DNA of 10,429 nt, from positions 1 through 10,429 of the forward strand of contig JAIRSQ010000130.1 of the NCBI GenBank assembly GCA_031255395.1, given 5' to 3'. The position numbers were made by a program, and so were the translations under genes. The notes below the pieces were generated by a model. The model was not told where the DNA came from. It was given only the letters and a program-made list of their open reading frames with translations, and did not search any database. Numbering within the stretch: the stretch's first letter is position 1; each line of letters opens with the position of its first letter. This document shows, in pieces, positions 5,733-10,429 of this stretch. The DNA comes from Spirochaetaceae bacterium (lineage in GTDB: Bacteria > Spirochaetota > Spirochaetia > Treponematales > Breznakiellaceae).

Positions 5733-7237
5733 ACGGATACCACCACGTCGCCCAGATCGGAAGCGTCATTTTTAATGCCGGCGCGGTACTTGGCAAGGGC
5801 TTCCTTCTCCCTATTCAATCCTGCAAACGAATAGACCGTCTGGCCGTTGCCGTTTACGGCGACTTCGGGAAGCGAATACTGTCCCGCGTCCATTATTACG
5901 CGCTCCCGCGCCGCGTCCGCGTTTTTGGGCCGGCACTCGGCAAGATCGGCCTTTATGCCGTCCGGCGTTACAGAGAGCGGGTTGTCCCAGATATACGCGA
6001 GCGCGATTTTACGCAGGTTGTCCGTTTTTATTTTTTCGTTGCCGCCCTTCAGCAGGAAGTAGCGCGCCAGCGGGATGAGCCAGAAAAACAGCGAGAACAG
6101 GACGGGCGTAATTCCCAGTCCCGCAATGATGACCGGAAGCGGATTGCCCATCATATTGTTCATAAGGATGTAGGTAACGCCGTACAGGTACGAAGCGGCG
6201 TCAAAATGCCGCTGGGTAAGGATATGTCCGCTAGTCAGCGCGTTTATCAAAAAGTATGAGCCGAAAATCAGATTGACGGAGTTGATGACGCTAAACCAGA
6301 TATTCATTTTTGTTTCATTTGACGAGAATTTTCTTGTCTGCTTGAGCGGAGCGGAAAATCCGCCGAAGGTACGGTCGCTCCTGTCGGCCCGCAGCAATAG
6401 CGCGTCGAAACGGTAGACCACCGTGCCGTCATCCGTCGGTTCAGGCATCCCGCCGTACTCCGAGCAATATGCGCATATAAGGCTGCCGGCCTCGTCCGTG
6501 CCGGTTCCGGTCAAAACCATGAACTCCGGCAGTGAAATCACGCCCTTGTTTGCCTGAATGTACGATATTACCGCCTGCTTTTCCCGCGTTTCTATCGAGG
6601 CGTTAGGATCGCCGTCTCCGAACACAAAGGAAAACACGGCCTTGTACAGAGGCTTGCCCCTTGGCCGCCGTTGCCGCGCGTTGTCGTAATACCGTCCGTT
6701 AAATGTCTTTGCCAGTTCTGAATAGAACCATATCCTGATTATAAAGTCGAATATTCCGGACGCGAAAAAAAGGCCGCCTCCGGAATTGCCGCGCCTGTTA
6801 TTGCCGCTCTGCGAACTCGATGAGGCTACGGACAGCGCGAGCGCGGCGAGGGCTATCAGCATGAAAAGAGCGAAGTAACCCACAAGCATCACCATTATCC
6901 AGACTTTGAACAGCCATACGCCCGCTATCCTGAGCGCCGAAGCTATCTTGCCAAACGCCCTGCCCGCGACCGCCTTGAAGCCCCGGTACCTGCTGGCAAA
7001 TCCCGCCGGGAATGAATAGAGTATCTCGCCCGATTCGGTTACGGATAAACGCGCCGAATACTCGTCCGCCACATCGTTGACGTATTCTTTCACGGTTTCG
7101 AGCGGCAATGCCGTTCTTGCCACGACATCCGCGACCGTAAGCCCGCCGCCCTGCCGCCTAGAGACGTGCCTGAACGTGTCGGTTATTGCCCTGTACGCCG
7201 CACGGTCATTTATTTTACGCGGTTTTCGTTGTTCCAT
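5729..7237 (-). CDS. Membrane protein with three winged-helix-like modules, unknown function
   Basis: A 502-residue protein I cannot assign to a named family. Hydrophobic membrane segments lie near 104-138, 154-175, 311-335 and 347-396. Three soluble segments look related: about 13-80, 216-281 and 404-474. Each has a helical start, a possible helix-turn-helix region, and ends in a beta-hairpin-like signature: GEILYSF (70-76), GTVVYRF (271-277) and GQTVYSF (465-471). They resemble degenerate winged-helix domains. The linker at 139-155 is rich in Ser, Gly, Asn and Arg. The start is ATG 7237 without a clear ribosome binding site. It lies 108 bases after the SDR-like gene on the same strand. A membrane-anchored regulator or adaptor is conceivable but unproven. 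Confidence 0.85.
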   Translation of the reverse strand: MEQRKPRKINDRAAYRAITDTFRHVSRRQGGGLTVADVVARTALPLETVKEYVNDVADEYSARLSVTESGEILYSFPAGFASRYRGFKAVAGRAFGKIASALRIAGVWLFKVWIMVMLVGYFALFMLIALAALALSVASSSSQSGNNRRGNSGGGLFFASGIFDFIIRIWFYSELAKTFNGRYYDNARQRRPRGKPLYKAVFSFVFGDGDPNASIETREKQAVISYIQANKGVISLPEFMVLTGTGTDEAGSLICAYCSEYGGMPEPTDDGTVVYRFDALLLRADRSDRTFGGFSAPLKQTRKFSSNETKMNIWFSVINSVNLIFGSYFLINALTSGHILTQRHFDAASYLYGVTYILMNNMMGNPLPVIIAGLGITPVLFSLFFWLIPLARYFLLKGGNEKIKTDNLRKIALAYIWDNPLSVTPDGIKADLAECRPKNADAARERVIMDAGQYSLPEVAVNGNGQTVYSFAGLNREKEALAKYRAGIKNDASDLGDVVVSV

Positions 7238-7257
7238 AAGCCAAATGATAGCGAGCT

Positions 7258-7303
7258 GCGGCTCTTGCGGCTACCTCCGCGCCAGCCAGCCGCAAATAGC
7301 CGC
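7258..7303. repeat. Imperfect inverted repeat between the SDR-like and 502-residue genes
   Basis: The arms GCGGCT..TGCGGCT (7258-7272) and AGCCGCA..AGCCGC (7288-7303) can pair over about 13 bases with a small internal mismatch and a 15-base loop. It lies after the stop of the SDR-like gene. No T-run follows on the minus strand, so it may be an mRNA processing or stabilising hairpin rather than a terminator. Confidence 0.4.
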
Positions 7304-7345
7304 GGCAAGCGCCCGGTCTCGAAACGGCGATAACGAGCGGCGAGT

Positions 7346-7984
7346 TCATAGGCGCGATATGCGCTTGAATTTATTGAAACGGAACCGGACGCGGTCGATT
7401 TTTTTGTCTTCGTTAATGATTTTGAATATGTAGGCCGCAAATTCTTCGGGGGGCGGCGGGATTTTTTCGTCGCATATAAACGACGTTATTTTTAGACGCT
7501 CGGTGTTCGGGTATCCAAGAAGGCTCTCGGCGAGGCTTCTGAAAGAGCCGAAGACGGGGGCGGCTAGAAGTCCGCGCGGCGGGGTTTCCAGCAGGACGAA
7601 GGCGAGAACGCCGTCTTTTTGCTGAAAATGCCTTATAAGTTCGCGGGCCAGAAACATATAGGATTTTATGTGGCTGTTTACGAGCGCGTCTATTCCGGCG
7701 GGAGAAAAATCGCCTGATTCCTCCGCGTCCGGAGCGGAGCAGGCAATGATCGCGCCGCCTAGGGTGCCGATTCTGTTTTCAGCGGCCAGAACAAGGCTAC
7801 GGGCCGAAACAGGGCTGCCCGGATTCCAGTCGAGCGACACGACAAGCCCGCCGGCCGCACCCGCCTGATTGACGCTACGACCGTCCCGACCTGGAATTAC
7901 GGCCGCGGCGTTCTTTATGCCGCGCCCTGCCGCTTCGTTGGAAAGTGCGGCTATCAGGCCTCTGCCAGCCCCCGCAATCAGCAT
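7346..7984 (-). CDS. Degenerate Rossmann-fold / SDR-like protein
   Basis: Counted from the ATG at 8014 it has 222 residues; I favour the ATG at 7984 (212 residues). The N-terminus is a dinucleotide-binding-like MLIAGAGRGLIAAL, close to the TGxxxGxG of short-chain dehydrogenases. Later elements follow SDR order: a helix with SHIKSYMFLARELIRHF, a strand DGVLAFVLLE, then the place of the active-site Tyr-x-x-x-Lys. There the sequence is FGSFR, Phe in place of Tyr and Arg in place of Lys. Catalysis by the normal SDR mechanism is therefore unlikely. The C-terminus is basic (RFRFNKFKRISRL). The ATG at 8014 overlaps a near-consensus promoter, which is why 7984 is preferred. It follows the secreted LytM-like gene closely. 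Product role unknown. Confidence 0.72.
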   Translation of the reverse strand: MLIAGAGRGLIAALSNEAAGRGIKNAAAVIPGRDGRSVNQAGAAGGLVVSLDWNPGSPVSARSLVLAAENRIGTLGGAIIACSAPDAEESGDFSPAGIDALVNSHIKSYMFLARELIRHFQQKDGVLAFVLLETPPRGLLAAPVFGSFRSLAESLLGYPNTERLKITSFICDEKIPPPPEEFAAYIFKIINEDKKIDRVRFRFNKFKRISRL

Positions 7985-8002
7985 CGTATCGTACACGCCC
8001 GC

Positions 8003-8031
8003 ATTATACGCCATCGAACCGCCGTTGTGAA
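8003..8031 (-). promoter_or_regulatory. Near-consensus promoter at the start of the SDR-like gene
   Basis: On the minus strand TTCACA (8031-8026) is followed after 17 bases by a perfect TATAAT (8008-8003). Five of six and six of six positions match the sigma70 consensus. Transcription would begin near 7996, after the upstream ATG at 8014, which supports translation from the ATG at 7984. Confidence 0.5.
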
Positions 8032-8054
8032 GATTGCCGGCGACTGGCGAGGGC

Positions 8055-8954
8055 TCATTCGACGGACAGGCTGTAAACGGCTCTGCGCGAGTTGGACACG
8101 TTTGACTGCGAGACGCCGGACGCGGTTACAGCGGCAGCGTCCTGCACGATGATTTCGAGCGTTACCCGCCCTCTGCTAAGAAACACTTCGCATACCTCGA
8201 CTGCGGGAGCGTTAGAATATATTTGAAAAACCGGCACGAGGCCGTTACTAAACATCATCAGCACGCCGTCCCGCGCGGAAAAGGCGTCGAAGGCGATGGC
8301 GCCTGTCTCGACTCCGTTCACCGAGCAGATGATTCGGGCGGGGGCGAGCGCGGTTCCGCTATCCGCTCCCGGATCAACAGCGTGAACGATGATCGCGTAA
8401 CTGCCCTGCCGCACGGAACGCGCGCTGGCAAGGTCGAACATTCTGCCATCGCCGCCCTTCAGTCTGACTGAGCGTATGGACGGCGGCCTTGTGTCAGGCA
8501 GTCCGGGAATCACGAACGAGGGGTTTACCCAGCGGCGGTCATGCCTGTCAAAAATTGACAGGCGGAAGCCGCTCTCGCCGCTCCAGCCGGACGTTCCAGC
8601 CTCGGCTATCGTTTCGCCCGCGTTTACCTGGTTTCGCTCGCCGTTCAACAGTTTGCCGGCCCGGCTGTATATGCTGAGCAGTCCGTCGCCGTGGTCGATG
8701 ACGGCTGTCACTCCAAGCGGGGACGTAAAACGCGACGCCGGAGCGGAAACTCCCCGCGTAAAAATGATCTCGCCCTTCTCAATCGCGCCTAACGCGTCCT
8801 TCGCGCTGAAGATGTCGCCAAGCATGGGATTCCCCATATAACTTTCGCCGAAATTGCTTATCAGCGTCGCGTCTTTTGACGGCCATTCAATGGCAAAAAC
8901 GCCGCCGGACGCAACAAACAACGGGAACAGTATCCCGTAAAACAGCCGCTTCAT
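8055..8954 (-). CDS. Secreted degenerate LytM/M23-like protein
   Basis: A 299-residue protein with a signal peptide: MKRLF, a hydrophobic core, then GVFA before IEWP (cleavage near residue 21). Residues 70-150 resemble the core of M23 (LytM) peptidases: SPLGVTAVIDHGDGLLSIYS (78-97), NAGETIAEAGTSGWSG (111-126), then SGFRLSIFD (128-136) where active enzymes have the zinc-binding HLHFE-type motif. The YAHL position reads YSRA, and the upstream H-x-x-x-D motif is not seen. The metal site is thus absent, as in EnvC/NlpD-type regulators. The C-terminal half (157-299) looks like beta-rich extracytoplasmic domains. It probably acts in the periplasm as a cell-wall binding or regulatory protein. No Shine-Dalgarno is visible before ATG 8954. 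Confidence 0.75.
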   Translation of the reverse strand: MKRLFYGILFPLFVASGGVFAIEWPSKDATLISNFGESYMGNPMLGDIFSAKDALGAIEKGEIIFTRGVSAPASRFTSPLGVTAVIDHGDGLLSIYSRAGKLLNGERNQVNAGETIAEAGTSGWSGESGFRLSIFDRHDRRWVNPSFVIPGLPDTRPPSIRSVRLKGGDGRMFDLASARSVRQGSYAIIVHAVDPGADSGTALAPARIICSVNGVETGAIAFDAFSARDGVLMMFSNGLVPVFQIYSNAPAVEVCEVFLSRGRVTLEIIVQDAAAVTASGVSQSNVSNSRRAVYSLSVE

Positions 8955-9073
8955 TGTTTATAATTTAATATGATTTTTACATTGCGGCTACCGGCGCTAA
9001 CGTTATGGTCGGAATTGCTACCTGTTTCCCATAAAAGGCAGTTTTCCAGAGAAAATCAAGGAGAAAATGCCCG

Positions 9074-9093
9074 AAAACCGCTGGGCGGTTTTT
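9074..9093 (+). terminator. Intrinsic-terminator-like hairpin, possible sRNA 3' end
   Basis: AAAACCGC (9074-9081) pairs perfectly with GCGGTTTT (9085-9092) around a TGG loop, followed by one more T. On the plus strand this is a plausible intrinsic terminator, but no plus-strand gene ends here. It could end a short plus-strand RNA, or act on the minus strand as a back-up terminator for groES transcripts. Confidence 0.4.
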
Positions 9094-9201
9094 ATGTTTT
9101 ACGGCCTTTGTGGAAACTATTTAACTTTACGAAAACGAATCATCGCCTTAGGCTCGCGGGTTCGCGCCGCAAACGGGCACTCAGGCGCGGCTAAAACAGA
9201 A

Positions 9202-9243
9202 CCGGCCGCCCCGCCGCAAAACCGTTTGCGGCGGGGCGGCCGG
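9202..9243 (-). terminator. Strong intrinsic terminator of groES
   Basis: A perfect 19-bp GC-rich stem (arms 9202-9220 and 9225-9243) with a 4-base loop is followed on the minus strand by TTCTGTTTT. It lies 57 bases beyond the groES stop and is the most convincing terminator in the window. Confidence 0.85.
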
Positions 9244-9299
9244 CCATAGCGGAAAGTCTGTCCGCGGGCGGCACGTTTTCCGCGCCGCCAGGCGTTTCC

Positions 9300-9572
9300 C
9301 TATTCGATTACGGCGACAATATCCGCCATTTTCACGATAAGATGCTCAACGCCGTCCACTTTTACCTGCGAACCGGCATACTTGTCGTACATCACTTTTT
9401 GGCCGGGCGAAACCGTGATCTTCTCTTTTTCCGTTCCGGGACCGACAGAAACTACGGTTCCGGTTTGAGTCTTTTCCTGGGCGGTATCTGGAATGATGAT
9501 ACCTCCAGCGCTTTTCGACTCCGCTTTTTCGACTTTGACCAAAACGCGGTCGGACAGGGGTTTAATAGCCAT
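9300..9572 (-). CDS. groES: Co-chaperonin GroES (Hsp10)
   Basis: The 10-kDa co-chaperonin that caps the GroEL folding chamber in the cytosol. From the ATG at 9572 it has 90 residues, within the usual 90-100. It opens IKPLSDRVLVKVEKAESKSA, followed by the mobile loop GGIIIPDTAQEK that docks on GroEL. It also has VSVGPGTEKEK, the GQKVMYDKYAGSQVKVDG core and the terminal DIVAVIE strand. An in-frame ATG lies at 9584, but GGAGG (9579-9583) with 6-base spacing and family length point to 9572. No groEL follows; the next gene on this strand is unrelated and a strong terminator intervenes. No CIRCE heat-shock element (TTAGCACTC-N9-GAGTGCTAA) is visible upstream. Confidence 0.97.
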   Translation of the reverse strand: MAIKPLSDRVLVKVEKAESKSAGGIIIPDTAQEKTQTGTVVSVGPGTEKEKITVSPGQKVMYDKYAGSQVKVDGVEHLIVKMADIVAVIE

Positions 9573-9638
9573 CGCTACCTCCATATTGTAAATAATTATT
9601 TTTCTGCCGGTACAAACGCCTGAGGGCTTTCCCGGCCC

Positions 9639-9672
9639 CGGCCGCCGCGTAGCCTACGCTTTGCGGCGGCCG
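9639..9672. repeat. GC-rich hairpin in the groES / ispH spacer
   Basis: CGGCCGCCGC (9639-9648) pairs perfectly with GCGGCGGCCG (9663-9672) around a 14-base loop. A second palindrome, GCGTAG-C-CTACGC (9647-9659), overlaps the left arm and could form an alternative fold. The right arm shares TTTGCGGCGG and GGCCG with the groES terminator on the other side of the gene. Confidence 0.5.
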
Positions 9673-9686
9673 TTCCAAGCGGCACC

Positions 9687-9704
9687 TCAAAACTGCCGTT
9701 TTGA
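9687..9704. repeat. Small hairpin upstream of ispH
   Basis: TCAAAAC (9687-9693) pairs with GTTTTGA (9698-9704) around TGCC. It lies about 50 bases upstream of the ispH start, between divergent genes. It could be an operator or part of a leader. No promoter boxes with good spacing were found for ispH. Confidence 0.35.
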
Positions 9705-9754
9705 AACATCCGCTTATAGTTGCAATCTAACGCATAATTTTGATAGTGTCAATC

Positions 9755-10429
9755 ATGCGGCTTGAAAAAGCGGGGACGCTTGGTTTTTGCGCCGGGGTCA
9801 GGCGCACGGTTGATCTTGCGCGTAAGGCGGCGCGGGTTTGCGAAGGCGGGCGGCGCGGCGCTCTTTTTACGCTGGGACCTCTGATACACAACGGGCGCGT
9901 CTTGCGGGAACTGGAGGAACTCGGTTTCTCAGTGTTGGACGAAGACGATCCGCGCGAAGACCTTGACAGCGCCGTTGTCGTGATTCGGGCGCACGGCGCG
10001 GGACCCGACGTTAAGTCCGAACTGAGGCGGCGCGGCGCGAAAGTAATCGACGCGACCTGTCCCAAGGTGCGCGAGAGCCAGCTCAAGGCCCGTAGTCTGC
10101 ACGAGGAAGGTTTTGCCGTGTTCATTGCCGGCGAGAAAAACCATGCCGAAGTGCGCGGCATCGGGATGTTCGCGCCAAAAAGTTTTGTTGTCGAGGATGA
10201 AAACGGGGCTTTGGCCGCCGCAAAAACTCTTTTTTCAAAAAACAGGGACGTAAAAACAGCTGTTATCGGGCAAACTACGATTTCCGACGGGGAATATGGC
10301 GTTATCTGCACCGCCATAAAGCGTTTTTTTCCTGATTTAACGGTCTGCGACACGATATGCGGCGCGACAAAGGCGCGTCAGGACGCGCTAGCGCGGCTTG
10401 CCGCCAACGCTGTCGTGATCGCCGGGGAC
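9755..10429 (+). CDS. ispH: 4-hydroxy-3-methylbut-2-enyl diphosphate reductase (IspH/LytB), 3' truncated by window
   Basis: The last enzyme of the MEP isoprenoid pathway, an iron-sulfur protein that reduces HMBPP to IPP and DMAPP in the cytosol. The frame is open from ATG 9755 to the last base, giving 225 residues of about 300. All three cluster cysteines are present: GFCAGV (Cys12), DATCPKV (Cys102) and DTICGATKARQ (Cys202). So are the substrate histidines in GPLIHNGRVL (His45), RAHGAG (His80) and EKNHAEVRG (His130), and the QTTISD motif (173-178). The usual NTICxAT reads DTICGAT. There is no Shine-Dalgarno before the ATG. Whether a C-terminal fusion (S1 domains in some bacteria) follows cannot be seen. 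It is divergent from groES. Confidence 0.97.
   Translation, partial: MRLEKAGTLGFCAGVRRTVDLARKAARVCEGGRRGALFTLGPLIHNGRVLRELEELGFSVLDEDDPREDLDSAVVVIRAHGAGPDVKSELRRRGAKVIDATCPKVRESQLKARSLHEEGFAVFIAGEKNHAEVRGIGMFAPKSFVVEDENGALAAAKTLFSKNRDVKTAVIGQTTISDGEYGVICTAIKRFFPDLTVCDTICGATKARQDALARLAANAVVIAGD

Larger units (their letters stand above)
8955..9299. other. 345-base gap between the LytM-like gene and groES
   Basis: The left end (8955-8980) is AT-rich and probably holds the promoter of the leftward LytM-like gene (TATTAA and TATAAA boxes on the minus strand, no good -35 box). The middle contains a plus-strand AAGGAG plus ATG (9067) and a terminator-like hairpin (9074-9092). The right end has the groES terminator (9202-9243) and a weaker GGCGGC/GCCGCC hairpin (9267-9289). 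A 60-codon plus-strand frame from 9067 to 9249 runs through the terminator stem. Its second half is compositionally biased and is probably not a full-length gene. Confidence 0.55.

Noticed and set aside
9067..9249. 60-codon plus-strand ORF with a good Shine-Dalgarno in the gap before groES
   Set aside because: It reads through a terminator-like hairpin and the groES terminator stem, and its second half is Gly/Arg/Pro/Ala-biased. A full-length protein is unlikely, although the start region is kept as a finding.
9715..9749. Promoter for ispH
   Set aside because: TTGCAA, TATAGT and CATAAT boxes occur, but none pair with correct spacing at a useful distance from the ATG.
9727..10353. 208-codon minus-strand ORF opposite ispH
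   Set aside because: Its composition is Ser/Arg/Pro-biased, as expected from the antisense of a GC-rich gene, and the plus strand has all IspH catalytic motifs.

Overview
The window carries eleven protein genes in a GC-rich, tightly packed bacterial chromosome segment. No tRNA, rRNA, CRISPR array, transposase or phage gene is visible. The gene set suggests a spirochaete, probably a Treponema-like or termite-gut relative: dapL of the plant/chlamydial/spirochaetal type, a FolT-type vitamin uptake module, a groES standing apart from groEL, a degenerate secreted LytM-type protein, and lineage-specific proteins of no obvious wide family. This is inference from gene content; no database search was made.

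Left part (1-3342): dapL reads rightward at the edge. Facing it is a leftward three-gene operon encoding an energy-coupling-factor (ECF) importer: folT-like substrate subunit, then ecfA ATPase, then ecfT scaffold. A 466-base divergent region (3343-3808) separates folT from trpS. It holds a palindrome, a candidate promoter for the folT side, a structured leader-like element with a strong ribosome binding site, and an 11-codon mini-ORF whose start codon is buried in the closing stem.

Middle (3809-8954): trpS reads rightward and meets rsmE tail to tail. From 8954 down to 4894 four leftward genes follow one another: a secreted degenerate LytM/M23 protein, a degenerate Rossmann/SDR-like protein, a 502-residue membrane protein with three related winged-helix-like cytosolic modules, and rsmE. 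A promoter-like sequence sits on the annotated start of the SDR-like gene, and a terminator-like hairpin abuts the rsmE start, so the row is probably more than one transcription unit.

Right part (8955-10429): a 345-base gap holds an sRNA-like or leader-like element on the plus strand and the strong groES terminator. Leftward groES follows, then a divergent spacer with GC-rich hairpins, and then rightward ispH, cut by the window end.

The recognisable genes serve lysine/diaminopimelate synthesis (dapL), folate uptake (folT-ecfA-ecfT), translation (trpS, rsmE), protein folding (groES) and isoprenoid synthesis (ispH). The least explained parts are the folT leader, the 502-residue protein with its degenerate neighbours, and the ECF ATPase that lacks the switch histidine. 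I did not find a clear self-contained novel defence or mobile system.
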